This document shows, piece after piece, positions 18,732-26,374 of a stretch of DNA of 64,000 bases; the first letter of the stretch is position 1; the number at the start of each line of letters is the position of its first letter. A program made the translations under genes and the position numbers. The notes below the pieces were generated by a model. It had not been told where the DNA came from, did no database searches, and saw only the letters and a program-made list of their open reading frames with translations. The stretch is from assembly GCA_963796155.1 (NCBI GenBank), contig CAWCKT010000005.1, positions 1 through 64,000 on the forward strand. The letters run 5' to 3'. The DNA comes from AP-15 sp963796155. Its GTDB lineage: Bacteria > Pseudomonadota > Alphaproteobacteria > ATCC43930 > CGMCC-115725.

Positions 18732-18881
18732 CGCGTCCTACAGAGTTTACAATTCGTTAAGACAACAATGCTGTGGCGATAAAGTTCCCGACCGCTATCG
18801 GGGCGATTGTAGCGGGCGCCTGTAAACGAGTTTTATGGTTAATGGATGAGCGGAATTCGGGCCTAAGCCGCGACTTTATGT

Positions 18882-19290
18882 TCACACCTCTGGCATGCCG
18901 GCTTTGCGGAGACCGGCGAAACAGGTCTGGTCGAACAATGCGCGAACCTTCGCGGACCCGACGTGTTGGGCGGCCTTCAACCGGGCGATGGTCGAGAAAC
19001 GATCGTCGTGGCTAAACCGCCTAGCCGCGGCGAGTTCTGTGGCGGCGCGTTCGGTCTGGCCTTTGAGGGCATAGGCAGCGGCCAGACAACCGTGCACATC
19101 GGCCAGCTGCGCCGGATAACCGTTGCGCGGGTTTTCAACGCGCCGATCGCGTCGTCAATATCCGATTGCAACAGACGCACGACCCCGATCCGATAATAGA
19201 AGTCGGCAATAAAGGGTTCGCCTGGACCAAACCGGATCGCCTGTTCCTGGAGCGGGATTACCTGTTGGTGCTGTGCGCGCAATACTTGAG
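18882..19290 (-). pseudogene. C-terminal remnant of a second adenylate cyclase/TPR gene
   Basis: Two frames on the minus strand carry the characteristic end of cyclase-TPR proteins. The upstream piece has VIPLQEQAIR and FYYRIGVVRLLQSDIDDAI; the downstream piece has AAAYALKGQTERAATELAAA and FDQTCFAGLRKAGMPEV with the stop at 18882. They join only after correcting a base near 19100-19160. No cyclase domain is found upstream, so the 5' three quarters of the gene are lost. It faces away from the cyclase gene at 15540 and is not simply its displaced end, because that gene has its own TPR C-terminus. Confidence 0.75.
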
Positions 19291-19582
19291 CTTTGACAAA
19301 ATGAGCATGGGTGCTGTGAGGTCATGCCGCAACCGAGGGGAATGGTCGGACGGGTCAGCTCGGCGTTTCTCATCTCGAATATGAGCTGCATGTTTCTCGT
19401 GCAATCGCGGCTGGGGTGCATCCTCGCTCCCGACGACAGAACGGGCTTCGGTCGCTTTTTAAAAAAAATTTTTGAGAGTGTGAAACGCCTCACACATTCC
19501 CAGTGCATAGAGGGTGTTCGATCCTGCGCGAAAGAAGCCCATCGGTTTGGTTCTCTCCCGCTGATGCGGAGGAAATGATGAG
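19291..19582. other. Non-coding AT-rich stretch
   Basis: No credible gene is seen. The stretch contains an unusually AT-rich tract (TTTTTAAAAAAAATTTTT at 19456-19473) and, four bases later, a perfect CRP-type palindrome. The base composition is clearly lower in GC than the flanking operons. Confidence 0.4.
19478..19495. promoter_or_regulatory. CRP/FNR-type palindrome 1
   Basis: GTGTGA-AACGCC-TCACAC is a perfect inverted repeat matching the TGTGA-N6-TCACA consensus of CRP-family regulators. It sits about 88 bp before a small membrane-protein frame (19583) and directly after an A/T tract that could act as an UP element. Binding by a CRP homologue is inferred from the motif alone. Confidence 0.55.
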
Positions 19583-19741
19583 ATGATGTACCGAAGCGCA
19601 TCGCTAGCCAGAGAATCCAGTGGCGACTTCACTATCGTGCTGACATTTTCACTACTGGGATTGTCTCTCTCCTTGCTGGCAATTGGAACGGCAGGTTTTA
19701 TCGATCCCGAATATATGGCCAATCTGCTCATGTTATTTTAA
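19583..19741 (+). CDS. Small membrane protein (52 aa), putative
   Basis: A short frame begins with ATG ATG at 19583/19586 after a good ribosome binding site (GGAGG at 19568-19572). It encodes a polar N-terminus (MMYRSASLARESSGDF), a hydrophobic span (about residues 17-40, TIVLTFSLLGLSLSLLAIGT) and the tail FIDPEYMANLLMLF. The family is not recognised. A CRP-type palindrome about 90 bp upstream makes regulation by cAMP or a related signal possible. It lies among decayed genes, so it could itself be a survivor or a leftover. Confidence 0.5.
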   Translation: MMYRSASLARESSGDFTIVLTFSLLGLSLSLLAIGTAGFIDPEYMANLLMLF

Positions 19742-19793
19742 AGCGTAACCTCCGTCGCGGGGAACGGGGGAGCATTGAACATGCCGATCCGAT

Positions 19794-20050
19794 CCCTCAC
19801 TCGCTTTCCTGGCGACCGCGCTGCTGATAATGATCAGCGGCAGTCGCGCTCTGCGATTTGATCGCGCCGACGAGAGCGCAATCGTCTTCTGCGGATCGCA
19901 GAAATCGGTGGTCAGCGGCATTCCGATGGCGAGCGCCTTGATCGCAGGCCCTGCGCTCGGGTTATTCGTATTGCCGATCATGATTTACCACTCGATGCAG
20001 CTCTTGGTCTGTGCTTGGCTGGCGAAGCGGTATGCGGAGCGTTCTCACTC
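19794..20050 (+). pseudogene. C-terminal remnant of an SBF-like (bile acid:sodium symporter-related) transporter
   Basis: An open frame without a proper start encodes SLAFLATALLIMIS, then AIVFCGSQKSVVSGIPMASA and LGLFVLPIMIYHSMQLLVCA followed by LAKRYAERS. This resembles the last two or three membrane helices of YfeH/SBF-like transporters, where FCGSKKS-type and IYHQ/MQL-type motifs occur near the end. Only about 75 of some 330 residues remain. In-frame sequence upstream meets a stop at 19776, and beyond 20050 similarity is lost although the frame stays open to 20168. Confidence 0.6.
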
Positions 20051-20118
20051 CATACCTGGCCGCAGAAGGCCATCAGATATTTACCAGCCCCAACCTGAAC
20101 GCCTCGCCACAAAAATGA

Positions 20119-20144
20119 GCATGTGTGAGCCGGCTCACACATGC
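20119..20144. promoter_or_regulatory. CRP/FNR-type palindrome 2 (26 bp, perfect)
   Basis: A perfect 26-bp inverted repeat centres on GTGTGAGCC/GGCTCACAC, with the core TGTGA-GCCGGC-TCACA. It is the second copy of the CRP-type core within 650 bp. It lies inside the read-through tail of the transporter remnant, 72 bp before a possible small frame at 20216. It could equally form a strong hairpin in RNA. Confidence 0.55.
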
Positions 20145-20168
20145 GAGCAAGAAAGGCCGCGACAATGA

Positions 20169-20519
20169 CCGGCAGCGGGGGCTGTCCCCTGCCGATGACG
20201 GGATTGGAGAGAGCAATGAGCACAATTCGCGGCTTTGCACTCCCGGTACCTTGGGTGGCTCGTGACCAGAAGCTGGTAAAGCCAACGGCGATCTTGGCTG
20301 CCATCCTTCGGTCGTTTCGTGCCCGGAGCGAGCGTCGCCGTGTTGATCGAGCAGTTCCGGCGGGGCCGAGCGGCCGTCCCAGTGTGCCGACCTTTTTCCC
20401 CTTCGACGTGCGCGATTTCGTCGGTGAGGGCCGCGCCCGGCAGCGCAGCGACCGCTGGTCGCGATGAGCGCGTCCGTGATGTGACTCATGGCAGCGGACG
20501 CGGCAGTTCCGCCGCCAAT
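20169..20519. other. Stretch without a firm gene; possible 83-aa frame
   Basis: The only candidate is a plus-strand frame from ATG 20216 to 20467. It follows GGAGAGAGCA and encodes a basic 83-residue protein (MSTIRGFALPVPWVARDQ, then an Arg-rich middle). I recognise no family. It follows palindrome 2 and could be its target, but it may be chance in GC-rich DNA. Confidence 0.25.
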
Positions 20520-20828
20520 TCAATAGTAGCGCGGGATCGGGCCGTTGTGCGGCGTGGCGCGATCGCCGAGATCGAGCAAGACCTCGTCGATGTAACACCA
20601 CCCCCAGCCTTCGGGCGGGTCATAGCCTTCGATGATTGGATGGCGCGTCTGGTGAAAATGCTTCGTAGCGTGGCGGTTCGGCGAGGAGTCGCAACAGCCG
20701 ACATGGCCGCAGGTCCGGCATAAACGCAGATGGACCCATGGCGAACCGATCTTCAAGCACTCCTCGCAGCCGAGCGCGCTTGGCGCCACATCGCGAATTG
20801 TGTCGGCATGGGTGCACTCGTCGGACAT
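20520..20828 (-). CDS. UBP-type zinc-finger protein
   Basis: This is a 102-residue protein consisting almost wholly of a UBP-type zinc finger. Metal ligands are visible in SDECTHADTI, GCEECLK, LRLCRTCGHVGCCDSS and RHATKHFHQTRHPI. The tail GWGWCYIDEVLLDL is typical of bacterial stand-alone members. The ATG at 20828 has its own strong ribosome binding site (GGGAGG, five bases upstream), so it is probably translated independently. The reading frame is nevertheless open upstream into a cNMP-binding domain, so a 237-residue fusion starting at 21233 is also possible. Bacterial members often neighbour cNMP-binding thioredoxin reductase-like genes. Confidence 0.8.
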   Translation of the reverse strand: MSDECTHADTIRDVAPSALGCEECLKIGSPWVHLRLCRTCGHVGCCDSSPNRHATKHFHQTRHPIIEGYDPPEGWGWCYIDEVLLDLGDRATPHNGPIPRYY

Positions 20829-21233
20829 CAGTACCTCCCGGTGTTGGCACGGAGTGCTGCTCTGTTCGGCCTCTTCCACCAGGAGATCGTGCAGCCTGCG
20901 CGGCGGAATGAGGAGGACCTGGACCGCTTCCTTGGCGTAGGCGTCGACCAAAGACGGACGGCCGGAAAGTTGCGCGAGTTCGCCCATGAACGAGCCCGGG
21001 CGGTGCGTTGCGATGAGCTCGGAATGTCCCAGCATTCCGCGCTGAGTGACATCGACCCGGCCTGCGAGGATGACCAAAGCGCCTGGTGCGACTTCGCCGG
21101 TTGCGAGGATGCGATCGCCCGCCGCATAGGATTTGAGCTCACCGAATCTCCACAGCCGACCGATCTCCGCCGGCTCCAGCACAGGAAAGATCTGATCGCG
21201 TCGGGCTTCGAGCGGATGTGCCAATTGTGGCAT
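20829..21233 (-). pseudogene. cNMP-binding domain fragment in frame with the UBP zinc finger
   Basis: From ATG 21233 the sequence encodes HPLEARRDQIFPVLEPAEIG and a cyclic-nucleotide-binding fold (AAGDRILATGEVAPGALVIL, RPGSFMGELAQLSGRPSLVD). This matches the N-terminal domain of cNMP-binding thioredoxin reductase-like flavoproteins. Similarity ends at LLVEEAE, where roughly 400 residues of flavoprotein would follow. Instead a short junction leads straight into the zinc-finger gene. An internal deletion that kept the frame is the simplest reading. It could be inert or a real cNMP-responsive fusion. Confidence 0.65.
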
Positions 21234-21338
21234 GGCTTCCCTCAAGGGCAGGCTGGCGGTAAGCGGACCTCGTCGCCCAACCACGATCGATAAAGTGCAG
21301 CCTTATGGGCGCCAAGTCGCGAACCCTTTCGGCGGGAC

Positions 21339-23518
21339 CTAGATCGGATCGGAGGCGGCTCTTAGCTGGGCGATCTTCGAGGCAATCTCGCAGCGCTCAA
21401 CCAGCTTGGGATCACCCTTGATCACCTCAAAGGCGGTCCGCTCGCCCTCGCGCCAGAAGCGGATGTCGAGCTGGTGCTTACCGAGGCGGAGGTCCTGCAC
21501 GGTCAGGTCGGGCAGCCATCCCGGAAGCGACGGATCGACGTAGAGCTTGTTGCGCGGCGCATCCGGCAGGAAACCCAACAGGGCCTGCGTCAGCATGAAG
21601 GCCGAGCCGGCTGCCCAGGCTTGCGGCACGTTTGCCCCGACGTATTGCACCGGGAAGTTCGTCTCGTCGCGCTCGAAGGCGGTGTACAGCTCCGGCAGCT
21701 GGTTGAGCAGGAAGTGGCTCGCTGCAACGCTGATGTCGTGCGCGACACGCGCCGCCTCCGCGCCGAAACCATAGAACTTGAAGCCCAGCGCGATGATGGC
21801 GTTGTCGTGTGGCCAGACCGAACCCGTCTGATAATTGTAGGGATTGAACGCCGGATTATTGGTGGACAGCGTGCGAATCCCCCATCCTGTCCACATATCC
21901 GGCGCCATCAAGCGTTCCACCACCTTCTTGGCGCGCTCGGGGGGCACGATGCCGGACCAGAGGCAGTGTCCGGCATTGGATGCAACGGTCAGCACCTTCT
22001 TCTTCTCGCCGTCGAGCGCAAAGGCATAAAACCCGAGCTCCTCGTCCCAGAAGGCTTCGTTGAAGCGGTCGAACAGTGCACCAGCTTTCGCGCGCAACCC
22101 TTGTGCGCGGTCGGGCTTGCCGAGCGCATCGAACACCTCGGCCATGCGCACCCAGGCACCGTAGACATAGCCTTGAAGCTCACAGAGTGCCTTTGGGCCT
22201 TTGACCAACGAGCCATCCGGATAGACCACGCAATCACCCGAGTCCTTCCAGCCCATGTTCTCGTAACCAACCGGGGAGCGGGTCTGATATTCCTGAAATC
22301 CATCACCGTCGCGGTCGCCATAGTTGTCGATCCAGGACAGGCACCCCTCTGCGGTCTCGAGATGCCGCTCCAACAACGACCGGTCGCCGGTCGCGCGCCA
22401 GGCAGCATACAGGGTAATCAGGTAGAGCGGCGTCGCATCCGCGGTGCCGTAATAGGGCGTGTGCGGAATCAGCTTGAAGTGCGCAAGTTCCCCGTAGCGC
22501 ATTTCATGCAGAATTTTGCCGGGCTCGGCATCGCGGTAGTCATCCTCTTCCTTCGCTTGCCGGGAGCCGAGGATCTCCAATGCTCCACGCGCAAACTCCG
22601 GATAGATGAGAATGTTCTGCAGCGAGACGATCAGGCTGTCGCGACCGAACGGGGCGACAAACCAAGGGAGGCCGGCGGCAGGCAGGAAAACCATGTGATC
22701 GGTGTCTGCGATCGGCAAGCGGAGCGCAGCCATGTCCTCTAGTGCCTGGCGAAACAGACGATAGAATTCTTCGTTGCTGGTTTGGATTTTGACAACGTTT
22801 TGCAGCCAGTCCGCCATTGTCTCGGCGTGGTCTGACTTGTGGCTGTGCGCGATGCAGTCGGTCGGCGCGCCGCAAAATGCCGGTCGCCGTCTGCTAGCGT
22901 GTAGAGGAGACAACAATGCCATGCCTCGCCCGGTTTGAGCACCACCTCGAAGCTGAGCCGGCCGTTGGCGTATACCGCCTTTGTGGAAGATTGCGCAGCG
23001 AAAATCGTCACCGCGCGGCTGAAGTCGGCGTTGCGGTAGGTCATGCACAGATGTTGGTGCGCTTCGGACCACTCTGTGGTAATCCGGCCCCGGCGCACAA
23101 TGCGGCCCGACTTCACCTCGAAGACGTCTGCGAAGTCGCAGCGCTGCGCGATCTCGAGCTGGAATCTCACCGGCTTCATGCCGTTGTTGGTGATGTCAAG
23201 ATCTTCATGCAGGCCCCCGCTGATTGACCGGCTGACGGTGAGGCCGAGCGTGCGCTGCGGGACCGTGCCGTCTTCGGTGAGCAACGAGCGATTTGTGAGA
23301 AAGATGCGCGAGGCATAGTAACTGATGGCGCCGCCATCCAGCAGTTCCCAGGGTTCGCCGTTGGCATAGATGGTCCAGCTACTGACGACGCGGGTATCAA
23401 AAAAATAGAGACCCTTTTCACTCGGCCAGTTGATCTGGCCGTCCCGCTCGCTGATCAGCACCGTCTGACCCTGGTGGATGGAGATCTGAGGTGGGCCGAC
23501 CTGGACCTTGAACGCCAT
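21339..23518 (-). pseudogene. Amylo-alpha-1,6-glucosidase (glycogen debranching enzyme, GDE family), one frameshift
   Basis: Two overlapping frames make one protein of about 725 residues. The first, from ATG 23518 after GGGAG, has the N-terminal GDE domain (EKGLYFFDTRVVSSWTIYAN, RSISGGLHEDLDITNNG). The second has the (alpha/alpha)6 catalytic domain (LPWFVAPFGRDSLIVSLQ, NYQTGSVWPHDNAIIALG). They join if one missing base is restored near 22865-22880, where CGGCGCGCC is read out of phase. This enzyme would hydrolyse alpha-1,6 branches of glycogen. The trehalose-glucan operon downstream carries a separate debranching enzyme (GlgX), so loss of this gene may be tolerated. Confidence 0.82.
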
Positions 23519-23779
23519 GGGGTGCTCCCGCTTTGGTCCGCGCGGCGGGCTGCACGGCGCCGTGGCCGAGTGCCCGCGCCAAGAGTATACCGGGTAGTGC
23601 GGCGCTATGGCCAGCGCAGCGGCCCTTTCGGTCGTTCTGGTCACGGGCCCGGAGCATTGGCGCCTCCGCCGCCTCGACCTCGGCCCACCAGCCGCGCGAA
23701 TACCGGGCCAAGCATGTTGCCGCGAGTACCCCGAAGCGGAACAATGGTATTAGCGGAGGGACCTCGAGGCGTCCGAACC

Positions 23780-25504
23780 ATGACATTACGCCGCAAGATC
23801 GTAGCGTTGACGCTGTGCCTGCTGCTGCTGTTCGGGATGACGGCTGCGGCTTCACTGCTGCTGCAGAACAGGATCAGCGAGCATTTCTCCGCCGTGGTCG
23901 ACGATTACCTGCCGCTCGATGCAGCAGTCGCCACGATCGATGTCTTCACCGACCGATACGAGCTTGATTTGCGTCGGCTCGCGGCGGATCTGCGCGAGCC
24001 GGGAGCCAATACCGCAGAGATCGCGCAGCAAGGCGAGGCGGCGCGCCGCCGCGAGGCCGAAGTGCTGACGACGACCTTCCAGAAGACGGAAGCCCAGCTC
24101 GATCAGATCGTGCAGGACCCCAGGGCGAGTGTCGAGCGGCGGTTGGCAATGGCCGATATCCGCGGCCGCTTCGGCTACATGACACACGCCCTGCCGAGCT
24201 TTATTGACGTCGGCCGGCGAATGTCCATGGCGCTCGGCACCGGGCGCGCGGACGAGGCTGCGCATATTGCCGCGGATTTTGCCCCCTATCGCGACTTGTT
24301 CGGCGCGGACCTGACGGCGGTGCGCGACCAGCTCGCTGCACTGACCGCCGGCGCCGCCGACGACGCCTATCGCCTCAACCGCGGGCTGATCATTCTCGAG
24401 ATGGTCATGGTCGGGCTCGCCTCGCTGATCGGCGTCGGCGTGTCGATCATCGTGTCCAACCGAATGATGGCCGGGCTCCAAAGACTGATCGAAGGCACCC
24501 GGCGGGTTCAGGACGGCCAAGACTACGAGATCCTGCCGGTCACCAGTAACGACGAGATCGGCAAGCTGACAGTCGCCTTCAATCGCATGGTCGAGGATCT
24601 GCGGGCCAAGGACCGCATCAAGGAGACATTCGGCAAGTTTGTCGATCCGCGCATCGTCGCTAATCTCCTCGATCCGGCGGGCGGCGAGGACCTGGCCGAG
24701 CGGCAGGTCGCGACCGTGTTCTTTTCCGATATCAAAGGATTCAGCGGCCTGGGCGAGTTGCTGACCGCCGCGACCTTGGTCAAGCTGCTGAACACCTACT
24801 TTTCGCAAATGACGACGCTTATCCGCGCCCGCAACGGCATCATCGACAAGTTTGTCGGCGATGGGCTGATGGCGTTCTGGACGGCGCCCTTCACTCGAGG
24901 CGAGAGCCACGCCAGCGACGCCTGCCTCGCCGCCTTGGCGCAGCAGCATGCGATCGGGCAGCTGCGGGCCCACTTATCCGATGTCCTCGGCCTGCGCCGC
25001 GACCTGCCGGAATTCAGTGTGCGGATGGGCCTCGCCACCGGCGATCTGGTGGTCGGCACGATCGGCGCGCCCGACGCGCGGTCCTTTACGGTGATCGGCG
25101 ACACGGTCAACCTCGCCTCGCGCCTCGAGGGAGCAAATAAGGCGTACGCGACGAGCATACTGGTCGACGAAGGAACCTTTCAGCTCGCCCGAAACGATGT
25201 CGAGGGCCGTGAGATCGACTTCCTCACCGTGCTGGGCAAGGTCGAACCCGTCCGTGTCTACGAGATCATGGCGCCTGCCGGAGCCCTTTCCGCCGCAGAG
25301 AACGAGCTGTGCGGCTTCTTCGCCGAGGGGCTGGCGGCGTATCGCGCCCGCGACTGGGACCGGTCGGAGCAGCATTTCGCCCAGTGTCTGGCGGTGATGC
25401 CCACGGATGGGCCAGCTGCCGTGTTCCGCCGCCGCGTCGAGTTCCTGCGCGGCCAGACCCTGCCGGCGGACTGGGATGGGGTCTGGCAGCTGACCGACAA
25501 GTAA
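23780..25504 (+). CDS. Membrane-bound class III adenylate cyclase with HAMP domain
   Basis: This is an intact 574-residue receptor cyclase that makes cAMP. A membrane helix (residues 8-30), a helical extracytoplasmic region and a second helix (about 208-230) frame a sensor; a HAMP domain follows (ending EIGKLTVAFNRMVEDLR). The cyclase domain has VATVFFSDIKGFSGLGE, a second metal Asp in FVGDGLMAFWTAPF, and VIGDTVNLASRLEG with the transition-state Asn and Arg. A TPR-like helical tail ends the protein. The ATG at 23780 opens the first membrane helix; longer frames begin inside the antisense of the debranching gene. It is divergent from that gene by 261 bp. Confidence 0.9.
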   Translation: MTLRRKIVALTLCLLLLFGMTAAASLLLQNRISEHFSAVVDDYLPLDAAVATIDVFTDRYELDLRRLAADLREPGANTAEIAQQGEAARRREAEVLTTTFQKTEAQLDQIVQDPRASVERRLAMADIRGRFGYMTHALPSFIDVGRRMSMALGTGRADEAAHIAADFAPYRDLFGADLTAVRDQLAALTAGAADDAYRLNRGLIILEMVMVGLASLIGVGVSIIVSNRMMAGLQRLIEGTRRVQDGQDYEILPVTSNDEIGKLTVAFNRMVEDLRAKDRIKETFGKFVDPRIVANLLDPAGGEDLAERQVATVFFSDIKGFSGLGELLTAATLVKLLNTYFSQMTTLIRARNGIIDKFVGDGLMAFWTAPFTRGESHASDACLAALAQQHAIGQLRAHLSDVLGLRRDLPEFSVRMGLATGDLVVGTIGAPDARSFTVIGDTVNLASRLEGANKAYATSILVDEGTFQLARNDVEGREIDFLTVLGKVEPVRVYEIMAPAGALSAAENELCGFFAEGLAAYRARDWDRSEQHFAQCLAVMPTDGPAAVFRRRVEFLRGQTLPADWDGVWQLTDK

Positions 25505-25615
25505 ATGGTCAACCCGACGGTGGCTGCGGTCCGCTTGGTGCCGGTATTATCGCCGGAATTTGGTACATAGGCGCTCGGTTGCCGACGTGGGCTCGACCGT
25601 TTATGGGACATTCGC

Positions 25616-26374
25616 ATGACAATTGATCTGCAGCGCGCCATCGAGGAGTTCTGGGCGGCGCGCGCCCGGGGCGAGTATTTCCCGGCCGGCTATTTCGACC
25701 GGCTGACCTTGGACGAGGCGTATCGCATCCAGCTGGCGCTGATCGACCGCCGCTGCGCGGCAGGCGAGCGGCAGATCGGCTGGAAGGTCGGCCTGACCTC
25801 CAAGGCGATCCAGCAGCAGTTCGGCTTTCACGAGCCCGCCTTCGGCTGCATCCTGGAGGCCCGGCCGAGCAGCCACGTCTTCGCCGCCAGCGAGCTGATC
25901 AGGCCCGGCTTCGAAACTGAGATCTGCGTCCGCCTCGGCCACCCGCTCGCCGGCGAGGTGTCGGCGGAGGAGGTGCGCGCGGCGGTCGCGGTCGTCCATC
26001 CATCCTTCGAGATCACCGAGACGCGCGGCGACCCCGGGCAGATCGCGCTGATGCTGGCCGACAACGCGCAGCAGCGCTCGGTCATTCTCGGCGCCCCGGT
26101 CGCGCTGACCCCAGCGCTGCGCCTCGATCAGGTGGAAGCGCGCGTCGAGCTGAACGGCAGTGTCGTGGCAACGGGTGTGGGCGCCGCGGTGCTCGACGAC
26201 CCGCTGAACTCGATCGCCTGGCTCTCGCGCAAGCTCGGCGAATACGGGCGCAGCCTGCGGGCGGGCGAGGTGGTCATGACCGGGTCCCTGGTGCGCCAGT
26301 TTCCGCTCGCACCGAGCGACCGGGCATGGGCGAGCTTTTCCGGGCTCGGCACGGTCGAGGTCCGCGTCACATGA
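25616..26374 (+). CDS. 2-keto-4-pentenoate hydratase family protein (MhpD-like)
   Basis: This is a 252-residue member of the fumarylacetoacetase-related hydratases, which add water to 2-hydroxypentadienoate in meta-cleavage pathways. GWKVGLTSKAIQQQFG near residue 60 and the acidic metal-binding region PGFETEICVRL and HPSFEITETRG are family features. ATG 25616 is the start. Its stop overlaps the malic enzyme start (ATGA), so the two genes are translationally coupled. Meta-cleavage yields pyruvate and an aldehyde, so a neighbouring malic enzyme acting at the pyruvate node fits, but no ring-cleavage genes are present here. Confidence 0.85.
   Translation: MTIDLQRAIEEFWAARARGEYFPAGYFDRLTLDEAYRIQLALIDRRCAAGERQIGWKVGLTSKAIQQQFGFHEPAFGCILEARPSSHVFAASELIRPGFETEICVRLGHPLAGEVSAEEVRAAVAVVHPSFEITETRGDPGQIALMLADNAQQRSVILGAPVALTPALRLDQVEARVELNGSVVATGVGAAVLDDPLNSIAWLSRKLGEYGRSLRAGEVVMTGSLVRQFPLAPSDRAWASFSGLGTVEVRVT

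Noticed and set aside
18732..18881. A divergent promoter or small gene between the TAXI gene and the cyclase remnant
   Set aside because: No frame with a ribosome binding site and no paired promoter elements could be supported.
19456..19473. The A/T tract as an intrinsic terminator
   Set aside because: No GC-rich stem precedes it on either strand; it is better read as an AT-rich spacer or UP element.
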